NCBI GenBank assembly: GCA_036376595.1
Contig: DASVAA010000204.1
Location: 1 to 21,514 of the forward strand
DNA: 21,514 nucleotides
Origin: SMAG-U1939 sp036376595
GTDB taxonomy: Bacteria; Chloroflexota; Ktedonobacteria; Ktedonobacterales; JADMIN01
Reading direction: 5' to 3'
In this document: positions 1 through 6,129 of the stretch, in pieces
Layout: each line of letters begins with the position of its first letter
How positions within the stretch are numbered: the stretch's first letter is position 1
The notes under the pieces: model-generated
What the model was told of the DNA's origin: nothing
Databases searched by the model: none
Seen by the model: only the letters and a program-made list of their open reading frames with translations
Program-made: the position numbers and the translations under genes

Positions 1-134
1 GTGATCGCGGTGCGCGTCATCCCGACGCGCTCGGCCAGCTCCTCCTGGCTCAGGCCACGCCGGCCGCGCACCTCCGCCAGCATGGGAAGAGCGATTCCCC
101 GCTGCAAGCGATCTGTCGGCAGAGACGTTGGCAT
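1..134 (-). CDS. XRE-family HTH transcriptional regulator, N-terminal part (runs off window)
   Basis: Reading the minus strand from the ATG at 134, 44 codons stay open to the window edge. Residues 18 onward read LAEVRGRRGLSQEELAERVG followed by MTRTAI, the classic first three helices of a Cro/C1-type helix-turn-helix (the LSQEELAERVG core is nearly consensus). It is therefore probably a DNA-binding regulator of the XRE family. Its C-terminal part, which would show whether it is a short YgzD-like repressor or carries a sensor domain, lies outside the window. It lies downstream of the DUF1269 gene on the same strand but is separated from it by a strong hairpin at 199-229, so it is probably transcribed separately. 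No clear Shine-Dalgarno was found. Confidence 0.75.
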   Translation of the reverse strand, partial: MPTSLPTDRLQRGIALPMLAEVRGRRGLSQEELAERVGMTRTAI

Positions 135-198
135 GCGTTACCCTGGCCGCAAGACATAGAGGACAGCGCGAAATTCGAGAGGCCGCTGGATGCACGGC

Positions 199-229
199 GA
201 GGGACGACGCCGTGTAGCTGTCGTCCCTC
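199..229 (-). terminator. Perfect 10-bp hairpin after the DUF1269 gene
   Basis: GAGGGACGAC (199-208) pairs perfectly with GTCGTCCCTC (220-229) across an 11-nt loop. It sits 33 nt past the stop of the DUF1269 gene and before the XRE-type gene on the same strand. There is no T-run, so it is either a GC-type terminator or an mRNA 3'-end stabiliser. Confidence 0.55.
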
Positions 230-261
230 ATCGAATGCTAGGCTATGCAGGCCTGCGGCGA

Positions 262-762
262 TTACCCCTGCACCGCTGCGGCCAGCTTCGCGGCCACATC
301 TGGCGGCAGCGTCTCGCGCAGGATCGTGCCGCCGTGCAGGTTCAGCTCGGAGATCGCCTGATCGGCGTGATCGAAGAGCACCACTGCCACGATGGCTGAG
401 CTATTGGGCTGGAGGTTGGCGGCCAGCTCTTTGAGATAGTCGTCTTTGAAGCCAAGGTCCACCACCTTGCTGGCGACGAAGCCCGTGCCCGCGCCTAGCA
501 GTGCGCCCTCGATCGCGTTGCCCTTGAGCATGCCGAGCAGCCCACCGGCCAGCGCGCCGGCCACGGCGCCCTGCTTGGCGTCGAAGTCGTGGGTCTCGTG
601 GATGTTCACCTTGCCACTGGGGTCGCGCGTGATGATCGCGGCGTTCTTGAGGTGAATCAGGTGCTCCTTATTGAGCTGCTTCAGCTCGTTGAGCACGTCC
701 GCGGCGCGAGTCTCGCCCTGGAAGACGACCACCAGCACTTCGTTGGGATCTTGCGTAGCCAC
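262..762 (-). CDS. DUF1269 family protein (glycine-zipper stress-type protein)
   Basis: A 166-residue protein of the DUF1269 family, whose biochemical role is unknown. The N-terminal third (DPNEVLVVVFQGETRAADVL, then LKQLNKEHLIHLKNAAIITR) is the usual alpha/beta opening of the family, followed by a Gly/Ala-rich helical hairpin (GAVAGALAGGLLGML, then GALLGAGTGFVASKVVDLG) that resembles a membrane-inserting glycine zipper, and a second alpha/beta part with SSAIVAVVLFDHADQAI. Members are often annotated as stress-related membrane proteins. I chose the GTG at 762 because GAGG lies 5 nt upstream of it, with AAAGGA a little further; a GTG at 792 would add ten charged residues and has no ribosome-binding site. 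It is divergent from tyrS and followed by a strong hairpin. Confidence 0.85.
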   Translation of the reverse strand: MATQDPNEVLVVVFQGETRAADVLNELKQLNKEHLIHLKNAAIITRDPSGKVNIHETHDFDAKQGAVAGALAGGLLGMLKGNAIEGALLGAGTGFVASKVVDLGFKDDYLKELAANLQPNSSAIVAVVLFDHADQAISELNLHGGTILRETLPPDVAAKLAAAVQG

Positions 763-973
763 CGCTGCCTCATCCTTTCCTCTCGCGCGCACGTAGGGTG
801 GGCGCGCCGATGTCGCCCACTAGCATACGACAGGTTGTCCAGCCCGGTTGTGCGAAAGCGTTGCGCCCTTGCAGCCAGCGCGCTAGATGGCGCACAATGC
901 ACCAGGGCGCGCCGCCGTTGTGAATCACGCGCCCGTCGTGCTTGTGATTGAGATGAGGAACGGAACGAGGAGT

Positions 974-2272
974 ATGTCGAGAACGGCAGCGCACCCGAAC
1001 GCCAACGTGGTCGCCACGCTACAAGAGCGCGGCCTGATCAGCCAGATGACCGAGAGCGACTTGCCCGAAGCGGCGGCGGGACGGCAGCTCTACGTCTACT
1101 GCGGCTTCGATGCCACGGCGCCGAGTCAGCAGATCGGCAACCTCGTGCCGGTGATGGCGCTGGCGCACTTTCAGCGCGCTGGACACCGCCCGATTCTGGT
1201 GATCGGCGGCGGGACAAGCATGATCGGCGACCCCAGCGGCAAGTCGGTCGAGCGTCCGCTGCTGACCGCCGAGGAGGTGGCCGCACACGCCGAGCAGGCT
1301 CGAAAGCAGCTCTCCGGCTACCTCTCGTTCGAGGGTCCCAACGCCGCGATCCTGGTCAACAACGCCGAGTGGCTCAACCGCATGACGCTGATCGACTACC
1401 TGCGCGACATCGGCAAGCATTTCAGCGTCAACACCATGCTCGCCAAGGAGTCCGTGCGCTCGCGGCTGGACGACCGCGAGCATGGCATCTCATACGCCGA
1501 GTTCTCGTACATGGTCGTGCAGGCGGCAGACTTCCTGCATCTCTACGACGAGCTGGGCTGCACGGTGCAGATCGGCGGCCACGACCAGTGGGGCAACCTC
1601 ACCGCCGGGGTGGACTTCATCCGGCGGGCCCGCGGTGAGACGGTCCACGCGCTGACGGTGCCGCTGATCACCACATCCAGCGGCGCCAAGTTTGGCAAGA
1701 CCGCCGGCAACGCGCTGTGGCTCAACCCCGAGATGACCACGCCCTACGAGATGTACCAGTACTGGATCAACATCGAGGACGCCGATGTCGGCCACTTCCT
1801 CAAGGTGTTCACCTTCCTGCCACTGGAGGAGATCGCGGCCATCGAGCGCGCACAGGCGAAGAATCCGGCGGCGCGTGCGGGCCAGAAGCGCCTGGCGTAC
1901 GAGGTGACGAAGCTGATCCACGGCGAGGCGACGGCGCGTGCGGTGGCGCAGGCGTCGAGTGCGCTCTTCGGCGGCGAAGTGGCCGAGCTGGTCCCCGAGG
2001 CACTGCCACACCTCGCCGCCGCGGTACCCACCACGCGCGTTCCGGCGGCGCGGCTCGCCGCAGGCATCCCCGTGCTCGACGTGCTAGTCGAAACGGGCGC
2101 GCAGCCCTCCAAAGGCGCGGCGCGGCGGTTGATCCAGCAAGGCGGGCTGTACGTCAACGACGAGCGCTGGACCGCACCGGAGGGTACGCTCACGAGCGAT
2201 CAGGCGCTCTTCGGGCGGGCGATCCTGCTGCGCACCGGCAAGAACAAGTACTCGCTGCTACTTGCGGAGTAG
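974..2272 (+). CDS. tyrS: Tyrosyl-tRNA synthetase
   Basis: Class Ic aminoacyl-tRNA synthetase that attaches tyrosine to tRNA-Tyr in the cytosol. The 432-residue protein follows E. coli TyrRS closely throughout. Visible are YCGFDATA (42-49), GGGTSMIGDPSGKS (78-91), the tyrosine-binding Y179/Q183/D186 (YMVVQAAD), GGHDQWGN (201-208), the KMSKS equivalent KFGKT (239-243) and a C-terminal S4 RNA-binding domain (from about residue 365, PSKGAARRLIQQGGLYVND). Oddity: the HIGH signature reads QIGN at 53-56, so both histidines are replaced. Start choice is uncertain. The ATG at 974 gives the family-typical N-terminus, but its GGAG ends only 1 nt upstream; ATG 953 and ATG 887 are in frame. I see no T-box leader upstream. 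A strong hairpin follows the stop. Confidence 0.96.
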   Translation: MSRTAAHPNANVVATLQERGLISQMTESDLPEAAAGRQLYVYCGFDATAPSQQIGNLVPVMALAHFQRAGHRPILVIGGGTSMIGDPSGKSVERPLLTAEEVAAHAEQARKQLSGYLSFEGPNAAILVNNAEWLNRMTLIDYLRDIGKHFSVNTMLAKESVRSRLDDREHGISYAEFSYMVVQAADFLHLYDELGCTVQIGGHDQWGNLTAGVDFIRRARGETVHALTVPLITTSSGAKFGKTAGNALWLNPEMTTPYEMYQYWINIEDADVGHFLKVFTFLPLEEIAAIERAQAKNPAARAGQKRLAYEVTKLIHGEATARAVAQASSALFGGEVAELVPEALPHLAAAVPTTRVPAARLAAGIPVLDVLVETGAQPSKGAARRLIQQGGLYVNDERWTAPEGTLTSDQALFGRAILLRTGKNKYSLLLAE

Positions 2273-2326
2273 GGACGGGGTGCGGCTCAACTGTGCAGGA
2301 CTGGCACGCCATGTGCAGCGTTTGAC

Positions 2327-2363
2327 CCCATCGCGCCCGCCAGTAACGCGCGGGCGCGATGGG
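2327..2363 (+). terminator. 13-bp hairpin downstream of tyrS
   Basis: CCCATCGCGCCCG (2327-2339) is perfectly complementary to CGGGCGCGATGGG (2351-2363), with an 11-nt loop. It lies 55 nt after the tyrS stop. No T-tract follows, so it is a GC-rich terminator or 3'-end stabiliser rather than a textbook intrinsic terminator. Confidence 0.55.
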
Positions 2364-2410
2364 TAGTGAGGTGCGCCGGTGCATCCCCTCGTAGGAGAGA
2401 AGGAGCACTC

Positions 2411-2485
2411 GCTTGATCGCTCCTCGTGGCAATGCCGGGGGATTCCTGGGCTGACCACCGCCGGCTGGGGCAAGCCCAACAGCTC
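2411..2485 (-). mobile_element. IS200/IS605-type right end with omegaRNA-like sequence (remnant)
   Basis: Read on the minus strand just after a TnpB-like stop codon, this stretch has the layout of the right end of IS605/IS1341 elements. It contains a GC-rich structured segment (TTGGGCTTGCCCCAGCCGGC), the block GGAATCCCCCGGC (about 2434-2446) that is typical of the omegaRNA scaffold in many such elements, an imperfect stem partner ending GAGGAG, and then GATCAAGC. The final TCAA (TTGA on the plus strand, 2413-2416) matches the usual right boundary, after which the guide portion of an omegaRNA would begin. Recognition is by pattern memory only. No left end and no full tnpB or tnpA are present, so the element is dead or only an RNA-bearing scar. 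Confidence 0.5.
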
Positions 2486-2557
2486 TTACACGGTCATTGG
2501 GAGCATGGGTGTCGCTCCCGCTCCACAGGCGTAGATTTCCGCCGATCCAACAGTACG
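2486..2557 (-). pseudogene. TnpB C-terminal remnant (IS605 OrfB-like)
   Basis: On the minus strand a frame ending at TAA (2488-2486) reads LRTVGSAEIYACGAG, then ATPMLPMTV and stop. The T-VGS-x-x-I-Y-A-C-G-x-G pattern is what I recognise as the poorly structured tail of many IS605 OrfB/TnpB proteins just before the right end. Upstream (higher coordinates) the frame soon loses similarity: no RuvC DED motif or zinc finger is seen, and a plus-strand gene begins at about 2600-2639. The coding region has therefore been deleted to its last roughly 23 codons. The call rests on a short motif plus the right-end-like sequence immediately downstream. Confidence 0.4.
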
Positions 2558-2575
2558 CAAGCAGTGTAGCACAGA

Positions 2576-2598
2576 AAGGAGGGGCGGCGCCACCCCTC
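2576..2598 (+). promoter_or_regulatory. Shine-Dalgarno folded into a hairpin before an ATG
   Basis: AAGGAGGGG (2576-2584) is a near-perfect Shine-Dalgarno, but GAGGGG (2579-2584) can pair with CCCCTC (2593-2598), and an in-frame ATG follows at 2600. Linear spacing is too long for normal initiation at 2600 or 2639; folding would bring AAGG close to 2600 or mask the site. It is either translation control or a coincidence in GC-rich DNA. Confidence 0.35.
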
Positions 2599-2638
2599 AA
2601 TGCCAAAGGGCAGGGAGATTCGGAGCGCCGCGACGTTC

Positions 2639-2923
2639 ATGAGCAGCAGCGGAATGGGACCGACCGCGGGACAGGCCGGGATGACCGGCGCGACCGGCCA
2701 GACTGGGACGGGCGCCTCGAACATCGTCTACGATGTCGTGAGCGTCCTGTACCACTCGCTCGAGAGCGCCTCGACCGCGCAGCAGTACATCCGCGATGCG
2801 CAGCAGGCGGGCAACAACGATCTGGTCAACTTCTTCCAACAGGTGCAGCAGGTGAACCGCCAGTGCGCCGACCAAGCCCAGCAGTTGGTGGCCCAGCAAC
2901 TGCGGAATCAGCCGCCCCATTAG
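2639..2923 (+). CDS. Small helical protein, ferritin-like segment (hypothetical)
   Basis: A 94-residue protein. Residues 1-27 are a Gly/Thr/Ser/Met-rich flexible head. From IVYDVVSVLYHSLESASTAQ onward the protein is two long amphipathic helices (YIRDAQQAGNNDLVNFFQQV, then NRQCADQAQQLVAQQL), a pattern like half of a ferritin-like bundle seen in small uncharacterised, possibly stress-linked proteins. There is no clear metal-binding E-x-x-H set, so I assign no function. The in-frame ATG at 2600 is an alternative start with a stronger but folded Shine-Dalgarno (2576-2584) and would add MPKGREIRSAATF. It lies upstream of the GlsB/YeaQ gene with a long hairpin between them, so the two may share a transcript. 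Confidence 0.7.
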   Translation: MSSSGMGPTAGQAGMTGATGQTGTGASNIVYDVVSVLYHSLESASTAQQYIRDAQQAGNNDLVNFFQQVQQVNRQCADQAQQLVAQQLRNQPPH

Positions 2924-2945
2924 CACACGTGCGTCAATAACAACA

Positions 2946-2995
2946 CACACCAGAGACTTGAGGTCCGGGGGAAACCTCCGGGCCTCGTCGGTGTG
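2946..2995 (+). terminator. Long imperfect hairpin between two small stress-type genes
   Basis: The inner stem has GAGG (2960-2963) pairing with CCTC (2983-2986), and CCGGGGG (2965-2971) pairing with CCTCCGG (2975-2981) with one G-T pair and an AAA loop. An outer stem CACACC (2946-2951) can pair with GGTGTG (2990-2995). There is no T-run. Likely a terminator or processing structure after the 2639-2923 gene. Confidence 0.45.
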
Positions 2996-3095
2996 CAGGC
3001 TGTGGCACAGCACTTGCCTATAGACATACCACGGTAGGTTATGCGCTCCCCCGGCGCGACGCAGCGCCGCAGGGACGAGAGGAGGAGAAGAAGAT

Positions 3096-3365
3096 ATGTC
3101 TATCCTGGCGTGGATCATCATCGGCGGCCTGGCAGGACTGGTCGCCAGTCTGCTCGTGCAGGGCAGCGGTATGGGTCTGCTGCTCGACATCATCGTCGGC
3201 ATCGTCGGCGCCTTCATCGGCGGCCTGATCTTCAGCCTGTTCGGCGGCACGGGCTTCACCGGCTTCAACCTGTGGAGCTTCGTCGTGGCGCTGGTCGGGG
3301 CAATCATCTTGCTGCTGATCGTGCGCGCCGTGCGCGGCGCCTCGTGGCGGCGCCAACCGCTATAG
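3096..3365 (+). CDS. GlsB/YeaQ/YmgE family stress-response membrane protein
   Basis: An 89-residue inner-membrane protein of the transglycosylase-associated (GlsB/YeaQ/YmgE) family. It opens with MSILAWIIIGGLAGLVASLL, has a second glycine-rich segment (LLLDIIVGIVGAFIGGLIFSL), the family turn GGTGFTGFN, and a third helix (LWSFVVALVGAIILLLIV) before a basic tail RAVRGASWRRQPL. That gives three transmembrane helices and the normal family length. Such proteins are induced by envelope or general stress in several bacteria; their biochemical role is unknown. The start is well supported by a purine-rich GAGGAGGAGAAG upstream of the ATG. It is followed by a hairpin with a T-rich tail. Confidence 0.92.
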   Translation: MSILAWIIIGGLAGLVASLLVQGSGMGLLLDIIVGIVGAFIGGLIFSLFGGTGFTGFNLWSFVVALVGAIILLLIVRAVRGASWRRQPL

Positions 3366-3395
3366 CTACCGCCGCCTCCGTTCGTGGTGTACCCG

Positions 3396-3434
3396 TACGC
3401 CCCTCTCGCCGCGGTGGGAGAGGGCGTATTGTTT
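3396..3434 (+). terminator. Rho-independent terminator after the GlsB-like gene
   Basis: TACGCCC and TCTC (3396-3407, one bulged C) pair with GAGAGGGCGTA (3418-3428), followed by TTGTTT. It sits between convergent genes. The T-rich side serves the plus-strand gene. Confidence 0.65.
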
Positions 3435-3506
3435 ACTCACCAGCGCCCGCCACATGCGGATGATCATCCGCCATGAGTGCGATCGGCGCTCTGCCTGTCC
3501 CCGCGC

Positions 3507-3968
3507 CTACACATGACCGCCCCATTCCAGCTCCCGCAGGCGCGCGAGCTGCCGCTGGTTCCAGTCGTCGTCGCCTGGCGCGGCGGCGAACCAGGCGTCG
3601 AGGATCTCCTTGGCGACCGGCTCGGAGGTGGCGCGCAGGCTGAGGGCAAGCACATTGGCATCGTTCCAGATACGCGCGCCGCGGGCCGTCTCGGGGTCGC
3701 CACAGAGCGCCGCACGGATGCCTGGCACCTTGTTGGCGGCGATTGAGGCGCCGGTGCCGGTCCAGCAGCAGACGATTCCCTGCTCGGCACGCCCCTCGGC
3801 CACCGCCCGCGCCACCTCCGCGCTCACCAGCGGCCAGTCGCTCTCGGTCGCGCCCCCTTCTGCCGCCAGCGGGCCAAATGGCAGCACCTCGTGCCCACGC
3901 CCGCGCAGCTCCTCTAGCAGCGCGTCGGTCAGGTGCGTGCGCTCGTCGCTGCCAATCGCGATCCGCAT
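3507..3968 (-). CDS. RpiB/LacA/LacB family sugar-phosphate isomerase (divergent CWTGTG type)
   Basis: A 153-residue Rossmann-like protein of the ribose-5-phosphate isomerase B family, which interconverts aldose and ketose phosphates. It keeps MRIAIGSDE at the N-terminus, the cysteine of the active-site loop (C68 in VCCWTGTGASIAANK, 66-80), VPGIRAALCGDPETA (81-95) and WNDANVLALSLR (101-112). It differs from E. coli-type RpiB at functional spots: SDHAG is SDERT, CGTGIG is CWTGTG, and the histidine after the ALC motif is Gly90. This points to a subfamily with another substrate. The ATG at 3968 has GAGG 6 nt upstream. Last gene of the probable operon 7479-3507, 44 nt after the methyltransferase. 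Confidence 0.85.
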   Translation of the reverse strand: MRIAIGSDERTHLTDALLEELRGRGHEVLPFGPLAAEGGATESDWPLVSAEVARAVAEGRAEQGIVCCWTGTGASIAANKVPGIRAALCGDPETARGARIWNDANVLALSLRATSEPVAKEILDAWFAAAPGDDDWNQRQLARLRELEWGGHV

Positions 3969-4012
3969 GTCTCGCCTCGCTCTCACGCTGCCCCGCTCTG
4001 CCTCTGCACCCG

Positions 4013-5056
4013 CTAGGGCTTGATCGCGATCTGCACCCCCGCGCCAGGACCCGCCAGCAGCCGCATCGGCTTGCGCGGCCGCAGGCCGGCCTGCGCTTGC
4101 CAGCCCGAAACCTCGCCGTAGGTATAGCTGCCGGCGGCGCTAGTCACGGCGAAGTACAGGTCCACCAGGGCGTCGAGCTGCCCGGAGGCGCCGGGGCCGT
4201 CGGGGCGGATCATGTCGCCGACCGCGAGCATGCCGCCGGGACGCAGCGCACGGGCACAGCGGACGAACAGGTCGCGATTGGCGGCCGCATCGAAGTGGTG
4301 TATCAAATTGAAGATCAGGATCACATCGTAGCTGCACTCGCCCAGGTCTGCCTCGCGCGCATCCGCGGCCCAATGCGTCACCCGGTCGCCCATGCCCTCG
4401 CGGGCGAGGATCGGCGCCGCGGCCGCTACAGCCTGCGGCAGATCGAGGACCACCGCGCGCAGATCGGGATGGCGGCGGCACAGCGCCACGGAATACTGCC
4501 CGTGGCTCCCGCCAATATCGAGCAGATCGCGGGCGCCGGGCGGCACCGGCAGGCGGCGCGCCAGCTCGGCGGCGGCGATGTTGGCACCGGAGCGCATCCC
4601 GCGCTGGTAGACGTCCCACTCGTCGGCCCCAAGCGCCTCGTGCAAGTGTGCCGCCTCGCCGGTCCGCACGAAGCGCTCGGTCTGCTCGATCAGCCGTGCG
4701 TCCACGAACTGGAGCAGGATGGCATCATAGAGCGAGTGGGCGCTGCCCTTGAGCAGCCAACGGCGCGCCACCGGCGCCAGGCCGAAGCCATACTTGACGC
4801 GGCGCAGGTAGCCCGCGCCCGCCAGCGCGCTGAGGAGCCGGTCGGTGGCCTGCGGGTGCGTGCCGCAGCGATCCGCCACCTCCGCCGCCGTGTAGGGGCC
4901 GTCGGCCAGCGCCTCGAAGACGCCGAGCCGCACCCCAACCATCACGCTGCGCGCCAGCAGCAGCGCCACAATGGTATCCAGCAGCGGCGTCGGCGCCAGT
5001 CCCGTTGCCAGCGCCGCCAGATCGAGCGGGTTCTCAGGGATCGCGCCGAGCTTCAT
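4013..5056 (-). CDS. SAM-dependent methyltransferase, O-methyltransferase 2-like
   Basis: A 347-residue class I methyltransferase. Residues 30-105 form the winged-helix dimerisation domain of small-molecule O-methyltransferases (VRLGVFEALADGPYTAAEVA, then TDRLLSALAGAGYLRR). The SAM-binding Rossmann domain starts at DLLDIGGSHGQYSVAL (177-192), with acidic VVLDLP (202-207) for the ribose and IFNLIHHFD in the motif preceding the catalytic loop. The family methylates hydroxyl groups on small acceptors; the acceptor here cannot be read from sequence. GAGGA lies 6 nt before the ATG at 5056, and a 41-residue upstream extension has no family similarity. Gaps to the flanking operon genes are 67 and 44 nt. 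Confidence 0.88.
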   Translation of the reverse strand: MKLGAIPENPLDLAALATGLAPTPLLDTIVALLLARSVMVGVRLGVFEALADGPYTAAEVADRCGTHPQATDRLLSALAGAGYLRRVKYGFGLAPVARRWLLKGSAHSLYDAILLQFVDARLIEQTERFVRTGEAAHLHEALGADEWDVYQRGMRSGANIAAAELARRLPVPPGARDLLDIGGSHGQYSVALCRRHPDLRAVVLDLPQAVAAAAPILAREGMGDRVTHWAADAREADLGECSYDVILIFNLIHHFDAAANRDLFVRCARALRPGGMLAVGDMIRPDGPGASGQLDALVDLYFAVTSAAGSYTYGEVSGWQAQAGLRPRKPMRLLAGPGAGVQIAIKP

Positions 5057-5123
5057 CGCGGGTCCTCGCATCCTGTCGCGTAGGCGCATGCATGCCGGAG
5101 ATTGCGACGGCCGCGCGGCCTCC

Positions 5124-6074
5124 TCAGCCACCGACCAGCGCACCTTCCGGCAGGAGCGCATGCACGCCGAGCACGCCATCGTTCACGAGCTGCGTCACAT
5201 GCAGATCGACGGCCACGCTCGCCAGCGCCACGGCGTCTTGCCGCTCCACGCCGAGCTCGCGCACCATCAGGTCCAGCATCGCCTCCAGCGCCCGCATCGC
5301 CGCCTCGTGCAGGTCGGTATCGAGGCCCATCGTCAGCCACCCGGCGGGTGTCTTCGCCTGAGGCGCGGTGATGTGCAGGTCTGACAGCAGCTCGAAGGTC
5401 AGCTCGACACGCTCCATCGGGCACTCGATGGCCGTGCTGCTCACCTCGCCGTCGCCCTGCGCCGCATGGCCGTCGCCCATCGAGAAGAGCGCGCCGGTGA
5501 CCGGGATCGGCAGGTAGAGCGTCGAGCCGGCGACCAGCTCCTTGCAATCCAGGTTGCCGCCCCAGATGCGCGGTGGCGCCGTGGGGTGGAACCCCGGTTC
5601 GTCCGGCGGCATCCCCATGACGCCCATGAACGGATGCAGCCGCACGACATGCCCATACTGGTCGCGGCCAGTCATCGTGTCGGCATCCAGCGTCCACAGC
5701 AGAATGCGCTCCGCCTCGCCGGCGATGCCCAGCCGCTCGTTGACGCGCGAGCGCCAGCCGCCGGCGCTGTTCATGCCCCACGCGCCGGGCCGGATGGTGC
5801 CGATGTGGACGGCGAGCGTCATGCCCGGCTCTGCGCCGCGGATGGCAACCGGACCGCAGAGCGCGTGCCCGGCGTCGCCCACTGGGTCGCGCGGCGCGAA
5901 CTTCCGCGGCCGCTCGGCTGGGTTCGGTGACGTGCGCGGCGCGACGTTCCAGCCGCTATCCAGCGTGCGATAGACCACTGTATCGCCTGGATCGATGGTC
6001 AGCGCGGGCGGCCGCTCGCGCGAGAAGGCGCCGTGCAGCGTCGCCCGCTCCGGCTCAACCGTGTGGATCGCCAT
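5124..6074 (-). CDS. Acetamidase/formamidase family amidase
   Basis: A 316-residue protein of the FmdA/AmdA family, metal-dependent cytosolic amidases that hydrolyse formamide, acetamide or similar short amides to ammonia and the acid. Family marks are TIDPGDTVVYRTLDS (26-40), GPVAIRGAEPGMTLAVHI (74-91), GGNLDCKEL (172-180) and GDGHAAQGDGEVSSTAIE (200-217), which carry conserved metal and active-site residues. Length is normal. The ATG at 6074 has GGAG 6 nt upstream. It lies 55 nt after the amidohydrolase and 67 nt before the methyltransferase on the same strand, so it probably acts on a small amide released in the same pathway. The exact substrate is not evident. Confidence 0.9.
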   Translation of the reverse strand: MAIHTVEPERATLHGAFSRERPPALTIDPGDTVVYRTLDSGWNVAPRTSPNPAERPRKFAPRDPVGDAGHALCGPVAIRGAEPGMTLAVHIGTIRPGAWGMNSAGGWRSRVNERLGIAGEAERILLWTLDADTMTGRDQYGHVVRLHPFMGVMGMPPDEPGFHPTAPPRIWGGNLDCKELVAGSTLYLPIPVTGALFSMGDGHAAQGDGEVSSTAIECPMERVELTFELLSDLHITAPQAKTPAGWLTMGLDTDLHEAAMRALEAMLDLMVRELGVERQDAVALASVAVDLHVTQLVNDGVLGVHALLPEGALVGG

Positions 6075-6129
6075 CGCCCACTCCTGCTCCCTGTGCCCCT
6101 CACGCCATACCCCGGCGCTCGCTCCCGCG

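Noticed and set aside
762..973. T-box riboswitch upstream of tyrS
   Set aside because: No AGGGTGG-type T-box sequence and no convincing terminator/antiterminator pair in the leader.
2190..2606. Long minus-strand reading frame of 138 codons across the tyrS end and the intergenic region
   Set aside because: Its frame has no protein-like composition, runs antisense into tyrS and crosses the IS605-like right end. The TnpB-like tail is in a different frame.
3743..5083. 446-codon plus-strand open frame opposite the RpiB-family and methyltransferase genes
   Set aside because: Rich in Arg, Ala, Gln and His, as expected from the antisense of GC-rich genes; the minus-strand genes show clear family motifs.
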